Shown here in pieces: positions 8,077 through 17,964 of a DNA stretch of 64,000 bases. The stretch's first letter is position 1. Every line of letters starts with the position of its first letter. The position numbers were made by a program, and so were the translations under genes. The notes below the pieces were generated by a model, which saw only the letters and a program-made list of their open reading frames with translations, was not told where the DNA came from and searched no databases. The stretch is from Tsukamurella sp040611135 (GTDB taxonomy: Bacteria > Actinomycetota > Actinomycetes > Mycobacteriales > Mycobacteriaceae), in the NCBI RefSeq assembly GCF_040611135.1, contig NZ_JBEXNL010000023.1, forward strand, positions 12,294 through 76,293, given 5' to 3'.

Positions 8077-9044
8077 TCACTGATTGCGGCGCTGCCGCGC
8101 GAACTCCGCCAGCACCACACCGGCGGCGACGGACGCGTTCAGCGACTCCACCGACGACGCGATGGGGATCGACAGGATCGAGTCGCAGTTCTCGCGCACC
8201 AATCGCGACAGGCCCTTGCCCTCGGATCCGACCACGACGACCACGCCGGTGTCGGCCCGGTAGTCGTCGAGGTCCACGTCGCCGCCCGCGTCCAGGCCGA
8301 CGACCTGCAGGCCGGCCGCCGCGTAATCCGCCAGCGTGCGGTTGAGGTTCGGCGCCTGCGCCACCGGCAGCCGCGCCGCGGCACCCGCGGACGTGCGCCA
8401 GGTGACGGCGGTGACCGCGGCGGACCGTCGACCCGGGATGACCACGCCGTGCCCGCCGAACGCGGCCGTGGACCGGATCACGGCGCCCAGGTTGCGGGGG
8501 TCGGTGATGTTGTCCAGGGCCACGATGAGCGGCGCCTCGCCGAGGTCCTGTGCCCGGGCGACGAGATCATCCGGATGGGCGTAGGTGTACGGCGGGACCT
8601 GCAGGGCGATGCCCTGGTGCAGGCCGTTCTCGCTCATCCGGTCCAGCTCGCCGCGCTGCACCTCGAGGATCGCGATGCCCTTGTCGGCCGCGATCTGCAC
8701 CGACTCGGTGAGCCGCTCGTCGTTCTGCGCACCGATCGCCACGTACAGCGCCGTCGCCGGGACGCCCGCGCGGAGGCACTCGACGACGGGGTTACGGCCG
8801 AGAACGTACTCGGGCCCGTCGTCGGCGGCGCGGCCGGCGACCTTCGGACGGCGCTGCGGCGTGGTGGCCGCCTTCGCCGCGGCCCGCGCCTTCTTGTGCG
8901 CGGGGTGGTACGGGCGGTCCTTCGCGGCCGGCGTCGCGCCGCGCCCCTCGAGCCCGCGTCGCCGGACGCCGCCGGACCCCTGGACCTGTCCCTTCTTGGT
9001 GCCCGCCTTGCGGACCGCGCCACGGCGCTGCGAGTTGCCTGCCA

Positions 9045-9045
<1 letters not shown>
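8077..9045 (-). CDS. rlmB: 23S rRNA (guanosine-2'-O-)-methyltransferase RlmB
   Basis: 322-aa SPOUT methyltransferase of the TrmH/RlmB family (Rv3579c homologue). A 70-residue basic Arg/Lys/Gly-rich extension precedes the L30e-like substrate-binding domain (GRNPVVECLRAG), then the knot domain with ALDNITDPRNLGAVIRS, VVVVGSEGKGLSRL and SIPIASSVESLNASVAAG, the three conserved motifs. It methylates 23S rRNA using SAM. ATG 9045 overlaps the cysS stop (ATGA), so the pair is co-transcribed, as in mycobacteria. Confidence 0.92.
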
Positions 9046-10445
<1,400 letters not shown>

Positions 10446-10530
10446 GTGGACTGATTCTACGGGTCGGGGCCCGCGCGCCTCGCAGGTCAGGGGCTTCGAC
10501 GGTGCGCGCCCGAAAAGGTAGGATCATTCG

Positions 10531-11454
10531 GTGGCCGATCGCGACGTCTCCGAGGTGACCCGCGGCACCGCCATGGGCATCGCCGCCTACCTGCTCTGGG
10601 GCCTGTTCCCCCTGTACTTCGACGCCCTCAAGCCCACCGGACCGTGGGAGATCCTGGCCCACCGCATCCTGTGGACGCTGGTGCTGTGCGGCGCAGCGCT
10701 ACTGATCCTGCGCGACCTCGGCTGGATCCGGCCGGTGCTGCGCCAGCCGCGGCTGCTGGCCGGGGTGACGATCGCCGCGCTGCTCATCTCCGCCAACTGG
10801 ATCGTCTACATCGTGGCGGTCACGTCGGGCCACACGTCGGACGCGGCGCTCGGCTACTTCCTGAACCCGCTGGTCACGGTCGCACTGGGCGTCATCGTGC
10901 TGCGCGAGCGGCTGCGGCCGCTGCAGTGGGTGGCGGTCGGCATCGGCGTGCTGGCGTTCGTCTACCTGGCGGTGGTGGCGGGGACCTTCCCCGTGACGGC
11001 CCTGGCGCTGGCGTTCTCGTTCGGCCTGTACGGGCTCGTGAAGAACAAGGTCGGCGCGCACCTGAACGCGCTGCAGGGGTTGACGCTGGAGACCGCGATC
11101 CTCGCGCCGATCGCCGCGATAGTCCTGGTGGTCATCGCGGTGTGGGGCAGCGGGTTGGACTTCGCCCGCCACGGCGCCGGCCACGCCGCGCTGCTCGCCT
11201 TCGCCGGCGTCGCGACCGCGGTGCCGCTGCTGCTCTTCGCCGCGGCCGCCCGCCGGATCCCACTGGTGACCGTGGGGCTGATCCAGTTCGCAACGCCGAT
11301 CATGCAGCTCCTGTGCGCGGTGCTCTTCCTCGGCGAGCACGTCTCGACCGCGCGGTGGATCGGCTTCGGCATCGTCTGGGTCGCACTGGTCCTGCTGACG
11401 ATCGACAGCGTGCTGACGCTGCGTCGGGCCCGGCCCAACCGGCAGCCGGAGTAG
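10531..11454 (+). CDS. rarD: RarD-type EamA/DMT transporter
   Basis: 307 aa with ten predicted membrane helices, two EamA repeats. The start (TRGTAMGIAAYLLWGLFPLYF) and HRILWTL are typical of the RarD subfamily of drug/metabolite transporters (often annotated as chloramphenicol-sensitive protein). Substrate unknown. GTG 10531 has no ribosome site, but TAGGAT is 6 nt upstream, consistent with leaderless translation. The gene is followed by the repeat element at 11481-12071. Confidence 0.85.
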   Translation: MADRDVSEVTRGTAMGIAAYLLWGLFPLYFDALKPTGPWEILAHRILWTLVLCGAALLILRDLGWIRPVLRQPRLLAGVTIAALLISANWIVYIVAVTSGHTSDAALGYFLNPLVTVALGVIVLRERLRPLQWVAVGIGVLAFVYLAVVAGTFPVTALALAFSFGLYGLVKNKVGAHLNALQGLTLETAILAPIAAIVLVVIAVWGSGLDFARHGAGHAALLAFAGVATAVPLLLFAAAARRIPLVTVGLIQFATPIMQLLCAVLFLGEHVSTARWIGFGIVWVALVLLTIDSVLTLRRARPNRQPE

Positions 11455-11480
11455 CTTCGCGGCTGCACTCCTGTCGGTCC

Positions 11481-12071
11481 GTGTGTCGCTGCGCGAAGGC
11501 CATGCGCGCGACGCATAGCCCACAAATGCGCTGTTCAGAGGCACTTTTCGGGATCGACCCCATGCGTCGAACACATACCCCGGCACCACGATCAGATCGA
11601 CGCCCGGCGAACGCTCGTGGCTTCCAGCGGGGGACCGAACGCCGCGCGGGGGTCAGCCGGTCCCCCACGAAACACACCCGGCTTCCAACAGGGGACCGAA
11701 CGCCGCGCAGGGGTCAGCCGGTCCCCGACCGCACGTAACGGCTTTCGGTGGGGGACCGAACGCCGCGCAGGGGTCAACCTGTCCCCCACCGCACGTACGG
11801 CTTCCGGTAGGGGTTCGAACGTGCGGCGGGCGGATCGGCGTCGCGCGGGGGACGACACTCCGCCGCGCCAACCCTCAGCGGACCGACGCACCGGGACCCC
11901 ACTCAGCCGAGTGATCCCAGCGCGAGTGATATGCAGCGACGGCGGCCCGGTGTTGCCGCCCGCACTGGGCGAAGGGGCATGCGCGGCACGCATCGCAGAC
12001 CGCAACAAAACAACGCTGACCTGCAGGTATTCAGCTATGCGCGCGACGCATGACTTCGTGGATCGACACAC
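11481..12071. repeat. composite intergenic element, full copy 1
   Basis: A 591-bp non-coding element between the 3' ends of rarD and ispF. Its ends are inverted repeats: GTGTGTCG at 11481-11488 and CGACACAC at 12064-12071. The likeness continues inward for about 36 nt on each side, including CGAAG and a hairpin with ATGCG/CGCAT arms. Hairpins lie at 11501, 11561, 11978 and 12037, so the pair at each end is 59-60 nt apart. A tandem hairpin array fills the middle. A second full copy is at 30629-31136 and a half copy at 26355-26460. No open frame here has credible coding features. Confidence 0.8.
11619..11827. repeat. tandem hairpin array inside element copy 1
   Basis: Units begin with GGCTTCC-like sequence at 11619, 11680, 11740 and 11799, so the period is 59-61 bp. 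Each of the first three holds an inverted repeat: GGGGGACCG (11629-11637) with CGGTCCCCC (11658-11666) around a 20-nt loop; an 8-bp version at 11691-11698/11719-11726; and a 7-bp version GGGGGAC/GTCCCCC in the third. The fourth unit has no stem and instead contains GGGGTTCGAAC. A 27-bp block at 11832-11858 after the array is identical to one after the array of copy 2. Confidence 0.8.
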
Positions 12072-12125
12072 ACCCCGCGGGCCGACAACGGCACCCGGCC
12101 CGGCAACCACGCCACGGGGCGGGGC

Positions 12126-12599
12126 TCAGCCCGCCGGATAGACCAGGGCCGTCGCCATCGCGGCGACCCCCTCACCGCGGCCGGTGAGCCCCAGGCCGTC
12201 GGTCGTGGTGGCGGACACGGAGACCGGCGCACCGAGCAACTCACTCAGCACTGCGACCGCCTCGGCACGCCGCGGCCCGACCTTGGGCCGGTTCCCGATC
12301 AGCTGCACGGCGGCGTTCCCGACCGCGAAACCGGCGGACTCAAGCAGCGCACGCACGTGCGCGAGCATCGACGCACCCGTGATCCCGACGTTGTCCGACC
12401 GCCCCACCCCGAACACGGTCCCCAGGTCACCGAGGCCGCCGGCCGAGAGCAGCGCATCGCACAGCGCATGCACCGCGACGTCGCCGTCGGAGTGGCCCGA
12501 GCAACCGTCACCGTCGAACTGGAGCCCCAGCATCCAGCACGGACGACCCGCCTCGAACGGATGGACATCGGTCCCGATCCCGACCCGCGGCACGATCAT
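12126..12599 (-). CDS. ispF: 2-C-methyl-D-erythritol 2,4-cyclodiphosphate synthase
   Basis: 157 aa, normal for IspF. VGIGTDVHPFE supplies the first zinc ligands (Asp, His), LGDLGTVFG and the C-terminal TTTDGLGLTGRGEGVAA are family signatures. It catalyses cyclisation of CDP-methylerythritol 2-phosphate in the non-mevalonate isoprenoid pathway. ATG 12599 overlaps the ispD stop (ATGA). Third gene of carD-ispD-ispF, same order as Rv3583c-Rv3581c. Confidence 0.95.
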   Translation of the reverse strand: MIVPRVGIGTDVHPFEAGRPCWMLGLQFDGDGCSGHSDGDVAVHALCDALLSAGGLGDLGTVFGVGRSDNVGITGASMLAHVRALLESAGFAVGNAAVQLIGNRPKVGPRRAEAVAVLSELLGAPVSVSATTTDGLGLTGRGEGVAAMATALVYPAG

Positions 12600-13258
12600 G
12601 TGAACTCCTCGGCGAGCGCCAGCGCGACCCGCAGGTCGAAGGCGGTGGTGATCTTCATCGCCAGGGGATCCCCGGCGACGGTGACGACGCTGCCACCGGC
12701 CCGCTCGACGAGGCCCGCGTCGTCGGTGGCCAGCGCACCGGGCGCGGCGGCGTAGGCCGCGAGCAGCGCGGCGGCGGCGAAACCCTGGGGCGTCTGGACT
12801 GCGCGCAGGTCCGCCCGGTCGACGGTGCCGAGCACGACCCCGTCGGCATCGACCCGCTTGACGGTGTCCACGACCGGCAGCACGGGGATGACGGCGGAGG
12901 CGCCGGCACGCACCGCGTCGACCACCCGCTCGATCATCGCGGGCGGGGTCAACGGCCGGGCCGCGTCGTGCACCAGGACCGTCACCGCCGAGCCCGCCAC
13001 GGCCAGACCGGCCCGCACCGAGTCGGTGCGCTCGGCGCCGCCGACGACGACCCGCGCCCGCGGGACGAGGGGCCGCGCACCGTCGACCATGTCCTGCGGG
13101 ACCATGACGACGACCTCGTCGACCACGCCGGACGCGAAAAGGCCGTCCACTGCCCAGGTGAGCAGTGGACGGCCGTGAAGCTCCACGAACGCCTTGGGGA
13201 TGCTGCGACCCAGGCGCGTCCCCTGCCCGGCGGCGGGGACCAGCGCGACGACGGTCAG
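12596..13258 (-). CDS. ispD: 2-C-methyl-D-erythritol 4-phosphate cytidylyltransferase, CTG start
   Basis: Forms CDP-methylerythritol in isoprenoid synthesis. The CTP-binding N-terminus VPAAGQGTRLG is encoded upstream of the first GTG (13186), so that GTG cannot be the real start. Reading back in frame, no ATG, GTG or TTG occurs before carD-internal sequence; the only sensible start is CTG at 13258, which overlaps the carD stop as CTGA, just where ATGA or GTGA occurs in other pairs here. This gives 220 aa, the usual length. Other motifs: VLVHDAARPLTPP and VQTPQGF. Start is inferred; product is sure. Confidence 0.9.
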   Translation of the reverse strand: MTVVALVPAAGQGTRLGRSIPKAFVELHGRPLLTWAVDGLFASGVVDEVVVMVPQDMVDGARPLVPRARVVVGGAERTDSVRAGLAVAGSAVTVLVHDAARPLTPPAMIERVVDAVRAGASAVIPVLPVVDTVKRVDADGVVLGTVDRADLRAVQTPQGFAAAALLAAYAAAPGALATDDAGLVERAGGSVVTVAGDPLAMKITTAFDLRVALALAEEFT

Positions 13259-13743
13259 GACGCGGCCGCCAGCACCTCGTCCAGCAGCAGGGCCGCCTTC
13301 TCGTCGTTGGTGGACTCCGCGAGCGCGAGCTCGCCCACCAGGATCTGGCGGGCCTTGGTCAGCATGCGCTTCTCGCCGGCCGACAGCCCGCGGTCCTGCT
13401 CACGACGCCACAGGTCGCGCACGACCTCGGCCACCTTGTTCACATCGCCCGATGCCAGCTTCTCGAGGTTCGCCTTGTACCGGCGCGACCAGTTCGTGGG
13501 CTCCTCGGTGTGGGGCGCGCGCAGGACCTGGAACACCTTGTCCAGCCCCTCCTGGCCGACCACGTCACGAACGCCGACGACCTCGGCGTTCTCCGCGGGA
13601 ACCTTGACCGTCAGATCACCCTGTGCGACCTTGAGCACGAGGTACTCGCGCTCACGTCCACCGATGGTCTTGATCTCGATAGCTTCGATCAGTGCGGCAC
13701 CGTGATGGGGGTAGACAACGGTGTCTCCGACCTTGAAAATCAT
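13255..13743 (-). CDS. carD: RNA polymerase-binding transcription factor CarD
   Basis: 162 aa. N-terminal RNA-polymerase interaction domain starts MIFKVGDTVVYPHHGAA; the C-terminal helical DNA-binding part includes NWSRRYKANLEKLASGD and the conserved Trp. CarD binds the polymerase beta subunit and stabilises open complexes at rRNA and other promoters in mycobacteria. A ribosome site AAGGATC precedes ATG, and TATCCT about 30 nt upstream may be the -10. It is the first gene of carD-ispD-ispF. Confidence 0.95.
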   Translation of the reverse strand: MIFKVGDTVVYPHHGAALIEAIEIKTIGGREREYLVLKVAQGDLTVKVPAENAEVVGVRDVVGQEGLDKVFQVLRAPHTEEPTNWSRRYKANLEKLASGDVNKVAEVVRDLWRREQDRGLSAGEKRMLTKARQILVGELALAESTNDEKAALLLDEVLAAAS

Positions 13744-13992
13744 CTGATCCTTGCCCCTTTCGATATGACCAGGATAACACGGGGGCGAATGGAGCTGCTC
13801 GGCAACGTCGCAGGTCAGGACTCATACCGGGCTTGACAAGGGAACCCTGGGCTGATCAACGGGGTGATCGCCAACCCTGGACCACGCCCGCCGACGCGGC
13901 CGGATGCGCCTTCTACTACGCTGCGTGGTGACATACTCAGCATCGTCCGCACGCGGGTGTCGCCGCGCACGGGGATGGAAACTGGAGGAACC

Positions 13993-14592
13993 GTGTCCGC
14001 ACGCACCGTCTCGACCCGCCGCACCGCCACCGCCGTCGCCGGCGCCCTGCTCGCCGCCGGCGCCCTGCTCTCGGTGTCCGCCTGCGGTGCCGGCCAGATC
14101 TCGCAGACCGCCAACCAGGTCGCCGCGGTCAACGGCGCCAACCAGACCTTCGTGGATCAGAAGATCACGCTCACCGACGTGCACGTGCTGTACCCGGTGT
14201 CCGGCAGCCAGGGCAAGCTCGCCTTCGTCCTGACGAACCTGAACCCGCAGCAGGGCGACAAGCTCAAGGGCATCACCGACGAGAAGGGGCGCGCCGCGAC
14301 CATCAGTGGCGACACCACGCTCACCGCCGGCGGCTCGCTCTACGGCACCGCCCCCGCGGGCAGCAACAGCAAGGCCGCCGACATCACGCGCCTCACGGTC
14401 ACCGTCCCGGTCGACAGCACCTGGCGCCCCGGCCTCACCAGCAAGCTCTGGTTCCACCTCGAGAAGGCCGGCTCCCTGCCGATCGACGTCCCGATCGATG
14501 CGGGCGCCGCGTCGGCCAGCGCCGCGGGCATCACCGTCACGGGCGGCGAGCACGCGGGCGAGCACGGCTCGGGCGAGGGGTCCGGCCACTAG
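13993..14592 (+). CDS. lpqE: LpqE-like lipoprotein
   Basis: 199 aa; signal peptide ending in a lipobox (SVSAC) and a beta-rich exported domain resembling copper-chaperone (PCuAC-like) folds, followed by a His/Gly/Glu-rich tail. Position between carD and radA matches Rv3584 lpqE. GTG 13993 is chosen for its GGAGGAA ribosome site; ATG 13975 is possible. A copper role is only suggested by fold and the His-rich end. It ends 7 bp before radA. Confidence 0.75.
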   Translation: MSARTVSTRRTATAVAGALLAAGALLSVSACGAGQISQTANQVAAVNGANQTFVDQKITLTDVHVLYPVSGSQGKLAFVLTNLNPQQGDKLKGITDEKGRAATISGDTTLTAGGSLYGTAPAGSNSKAADITRLTVTVPVDSTWRPGLTSKLWFHLEKAGSLPIDVPIDAGAASASAAGITVTGGEHAGEHGSGEGSGH

Positions 14593-14599
14593 GCCGTCC

Positions 14600-16000
14600 A
14601 TGGCGAAAGCCAAGGTGCAGTACACCTGCACCGAGTGCGGCCACACCGTGGCCAAGTGGGTCGGCCGCTGCCCGTCGTGCGGCGCCTGGTCGACGATGGA
14701 GGAGGGCGCGGTCGCCCGTGCCGCCGGTTCCGGGCCCGCCGCCAACGTCGGGCTGACGCTCCCGAAGACCCGCGCGGTCCCGATCACGAAGATCGACCCC
14801 AACTCAACGCGCGCGCTGCCCGTCGGCATCGGCGAGCTCGACCGGGTGCTCGGCGGCGGCATCGTCCCCGGCTCGGTGATCCTGCTGGCCGGCGAGCCGG
14901 GCGTCGGCAAGTCCACGCTGCTGCTCGAGGTGGTGCACCGCTGGGCCACGACCGGCCGCGGGAAGTCCCTGTACGTCACCGGCGAGGAGTCCGCGGGACA
15001 GGTGCGGTTGCGCGCGGAACGCACCGGGGCGCTGGATGATCGGCTGTACCTCGCGGCGGAGTCCGACCTCGGGACGGTGCTCGGCCACGTCGAGCAGATC
15101 TCGCCGACGCTCATGGTGGTCGACTCGGTGCAGACCCTCTCGGCCTCCGGCGTCGACGGTGTCCACGGCGGCGTCACGCAGGTCCGCGCGATCACGGCCA
15201 CGCTGACCTCGCTCGCCAAGGCCTCCGGGATCGCGGTGATCCTCGTCGGCCACGTCACCAAGGACGGCGCCGTCGCCGGCCCGCGCTCGCTGGAGCACCT
15301 GGTGGACGTCGTGCTGAGCTTCGAGGGCGACAAGCACTCCACGCTGCGCATGGTCCGGGGCATCAAGAACCGGTTCGGCGCCTCCGACGAGGTGGGCTGC
15401 TTCGAGCAGCGCGAGTCGGGCATCGTCGAGGTCACGGACCCGTCGGGCCTGTTCCTGCACCACCGCGACCAGGCCGCCGCCGGCACCGCGGTCACCGTCG
15501 GGCTCGACGGCAAGCGGCCCATGCTCGGCGAGCTCCAGGCCCTCGTGACGCCCACTCCCCTGCCCGCGCCGCGGCGCGCGGTCTCCGGGCTCGACGGTGC
15601 CCGGGTCGCCATGATCCTCGCCGTCCTGGCCCGGCACGGCGGCATCGAGAACCTGCCGCAGAAGGACGTGTACGCGGCGACCGTCGGCGGGATGAAGATC
15701 ACCGAGCCGGGTGCCGACCTGGCGCTGGCCCTCGCCGTGGCGTCCGCCGCCGTGGAGAAGGCCCTGCGGCCGAACACCGTCGTCCTCGGCGAGGTGGGCC
15801 TCGCGGGCGAGGTGCGCCGGGTCACCGGGCTCGAGCGCCGGCTCGCGGAGGCGGCCCGCCTGGGCTTCACCCACGCCATCGTCCCGCCCTCGCCCGACGG
15901 GCAGAAGCTGAAGGTCGACGGGATCCACATCGGCGAGGCGGCCACCGTCGGCGACGCCCTGCGGCTGGGCTCGCTGACCGAGGGCAGGCGCGGGCGTTAG
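14600..16000 (+). CDS. radA: DNA repair protein RadA
   Basis: 466 aa, full length. N-terminal zinc finger Cys10-X2-Cys13...Cys24-X2-Cys27, RecA-like ATPase with Walker A GEPGVGKST at about 98-106, the RadA-specific KNRFG motif, and a C-terminal Lon-like domain without the protease Ser/Lys pair. It promotes branch migration in recombination. The short gap to disA (9 bp) matches the Rv3585-Rv3586 arrangement; RadA is known to interact with DisA in mycobacteria. Confidence 0.95.
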   Translation: MAKAKVQYTCTECGHTVAKWVGRCPSCGAWSTMEEGAVARAAGSGPAANVGLTLPKTRAVPITKIDPNSTRALPVGIGELDRVLGGGIVPGSVILLAGEPGVGKSTLLLEVVHRWATTGRGKSLYVTGEESAGQVRLRAERTGALDDRLYLAAESDLGTVLGHVEQISPTLMVVDSVQTLSASGVDGVHGGVTQVRAITATLTSLAKASGIAVILVGHVTKDGAVAGPRSLEHLVDVVLSFEGDKHSTLRMVRGIKNRFGASDEVGCFEQRESGIVEVTDPSGLFLHHRDQAAAGTAVTVGLDGKRPMLGELQALVTPTPLPAPRRAVSGLDGARVAMILAVLARHGGIENLPQKDVYAATVGGMKITEPGADLALALAVASAAVEKALRPNTVVLGEVGLAGEVRRVTGLERRLAEAARLGFTHAIVPPSPDGQKLKVDGIHIGEAATVGDALRLGSLTEGRRGR

Positions 16001-16009
16001 CCTTACGGC

Positions 16010-17098
16010 ATGGACCACACCAATCTCGGCGGCGACGCGTTCGCCGGGAACGCGCCGCTGCGCGACACCGTGATCCGGATGGCCCCCGGAACCCCCCTCC
16101 GCGACGGCCTCGAGCGGATCCTCCGCGGCCGCACCGGCGCGCTCATCGTGCTCGGCTACGACGACGCCGTGGAGAAGATCTGCGACGGCGGCTTCCACCT
16201 CGACGTCGAGTTCGCGCCCACCCGCCTGCGGGAGCTGGCGAAGATGGACGGCGCGGTCGTGCTCTCCACCGACGGCTCCCGCATCGTGCGCGCCAATGTC
16301 CAGCTCATGCCGGATCCGGCGATCCCCACCCAGGAATCCGGCACGCGGCACCGCTCGGCCGAGCGCGCCGCGATCCAGACCGGCTACCCCGTGATCTCGG
16401 TGAGCGCGTCGATGTCGATCGTGCACGCCTACGTGGGCGGCGTCCGGCACCTGGTCGACGACGCCGCGCCGATCCTCTCGCGCGCCAACCTGGCCATCGC
16501 GACGCTGGAGCGGTACGCGCACCGCCTCGACGAGGTCCTCGCGCAGCTCTCGCGCGCCGAGATCGAGGACGTCGTGACGGTGCGCGAGGTCTCCCACGTG
16601 GTCCAGCGACTGGAGTTGGTGCGGCGGCTCGCGATCGAGATCGAGCAGCACGTGCTGGAGCTGGGCACCTCGGGGCGGCAGATCGTGCTGCAGCTGGAGG
16701 ACCTGCTGGGCGACGCGCTATCCCTGCGCGAGCCCGTGCTCCGCGACTACCTTCCGGGCGGCGACGCGGCGGTCGACGCCGCCGTCGCACGGGTGGACGC
16801 GCTCACCGACGCCGACCTGTTGGACCTGCCCACGATCGCTGCGGCCCTGGGCTTCTCGGGCACCGTCGAGGCGCAGGACGGGCCCGTGTCACCGCGCGGC
16901 TTCCGGCTGCTCGGGTCGGTGCCGCGGCTGCGCGCCGCGCAGGTCGAGTCGCTGGTCGGCACCTTCGGCTCCTTGCAGACGCTGCTCGCCGCCTCCGCTG
17001 CGGATCTGCAGGCAGTCCCCGGTATCGGGTCCGACGGTGCGCGGCAGGCCCGCGAGGGCCTCTCCCGCCTCGCCGAGGCCTCGGTCGAGCGGTTCTAG
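16010..17098 (+). CDS. disA: DNA integrity scanning diadenylate cyclase
   Basis: 362 aa. Makes cyclic di-AMP from two ATP. The DAC domain has DGA at 80-82 and GTRHRSAE at 111-118, both catalytic; a helical spine follows and a C-terminal helix-hairpin-helix (LQAVPGIGSDGARQAREGL) binds branched DNA. TAGCCT lies 6 nt upstream of ATG, so disA may also have its own leaderless transcript besides read-through from radA. Confidence 0.95.
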   Translation: MDHTNLGGDAFAGNAPLRDTVIRMAPGTPLRDGLERILRGRTGALIVLGYDDAVEKICDGGFHLDVEFAPTRLRELAKMDGAVVLSTDGSRIVRANVQLMPDPAIPTQESGTRHRSAERAAIQTGYPVISVSASMSIVHAYVGGVRHLVDDAAPILSRANLAIATLERYAHRLDEVLAQLSRAEIEDVVTVREVSHVVQRLELVRRLAIEIEQHVLELGTSGRQIVLQLEDLLGDALSLREPVLRDYLPGGDAAVDAAVARVDALTDADLLDLPTIAAALGFSGTVEAQDGPVSPRGFRLLGSVPRLRAAQVESLVGTFGSLQTLLAASAADLQAVPGIGSDGARQAREGLSRLAEASVERF

Positions 17099-17107
17099 GG
17101 CCGTTCG

Positions 17108-17893
17108 TCAGTTGCCGCCGGTGCCCGTCGCGGGCGCCGGAGCGGCGCGGACGACGTTGAAGGTCACCGGGGCGCTGCGCTTGGCACCGAGCTGAGCGAC
17201 CACCTGGTACGCACCGGGGGCCACGGGGACGCGCTGCGCCTGGCAGCCGGGCGCCGACGTGGTGCCCGCCCACTGCAGCTTGTAACGCAGCTGCTGGCCG
17301 GGCTGCAGGACCTCGTTCTTGATCTCGGGCTGGAAGGTGCAGTCGAAGTTCGACCACAGTTGCTTCGAGCCGTCGAGGGTGAGCACGATCAGCTGTTGCT
17401 GGCCGGTGCCGATATCGCGTGAGCAGGGCACCGAGCCCGCGTTGGTCACCGTCGCCTCGAAGGTCGGCTGCTCACCGAGCGTGTACGTCGCCTTGTCCGC
17501 GCCGACGACGACGGAGATGTTGGCGTCGGGGCACGGCGCGCCGGCCACGACCGCACCCGGCGTGGGTACGCCCCCACCCGACGGGTTCGCAGCGGACGAC
17601 GCCGATCCGGACGCGCTCGCGCTGCCCGACGCGCCGCCGCCGGCCCCGCCGCCTCCGCCGGCGTTGTTCGCGGCCGAGGGGTCGGCACCGTCGGGCGCTT
17701 GGGACGGGGGCAGAGCGCCGGTGGTGGCCGGCGCGGACGACGAGGCGGACGCGTTCTGCGACGAATCCTTGCCGCCGCCGACGAACACGATCAGCAGCAC
17801 CACCACGACCACGGCGAGCAGCGCCACGACGGCGGCCAGCACGCGGCGACGCCAGTAGATCTCGGGCGGCAGGGGTCCGTTGGGTTCAAGCAC
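17108..17893 (-). CDS. membrane-anchored protein of unknown function (Rv3587c-like)
   Basis: 261 aa: short cytoplasmic N-terminus, one strong transmembrane helix (VLAAVVALLAVVVVVLLIVF), a long low-complexity Ser/Ala/Gly/Pro linker, and a C-terminal extracellular beta domain with paired cysteines (PCSRDIG...DCTF, APGCQAQR). Its place between disA and the carbonic anhydrase gene, facing the opposite strand, matches Rv3587c. Function not known; exported ligand-binding domain is a guess. Confidence 0.7.
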   Translation of the reverse strand: MLEPNGPLPPEIYWRRRVLAAVVALLAVVVVVLLIVFVGGGKDSSQNASASSSAPATTGALPPSQAPDGADPSAANNAGGGGGAGGGASGSASASGSASSAANPSGGGVPTPGAVVAGAPCPDANISVVVGADKATYTLGEQPTFEATVTNAGSVPCSRDIGTGQQQLIVLTLDGSKQLWSNFDCTFQPEIKNEVLQPGQQLRYKLQWAGTTSAPGCQAQRVPVAPGAYQVVAQLGAKRSAPVTFNVVRAAPAPATGTGGN

Positions 17894-17964
17894 GGTTCAA
17901 CGGTAGCGTTTCCCCGGCCTCATGCCGCTGACCTGCGGCGGCGTGTCACGAATCGGACTTTCGA

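Noticed and set aside
11812..11822. tRNA-like T-loop sequence GGTTCGAAC (also near 30897, 38553 and 61252)
   Set aside because: No acceptor, D or anticodon stems can be drawn around any of them.
11619..11827. CRISPR-like array (palindromic repeats at regular 60-bp spacing)
   Set aside because: The segments between the stems are themselves conserved (GGCTTCC-like) and not unique spacers, there are only three or four units, and no cas genes are present.
11592..12141. Open frames on both strands across the element with repeated GTERRAGV or GDRLTPARRSVP peptides
   Set aside because: They arise because the 60-bp period keeps the reading frame. No start signals, different frames in the two element copies, and no coding-type base pattern.
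12596..13186. ispD starting at GTG 13186
   Set aside because: Would delete the conserved CTP-binding N-terminus that is encoded in frame upstream.
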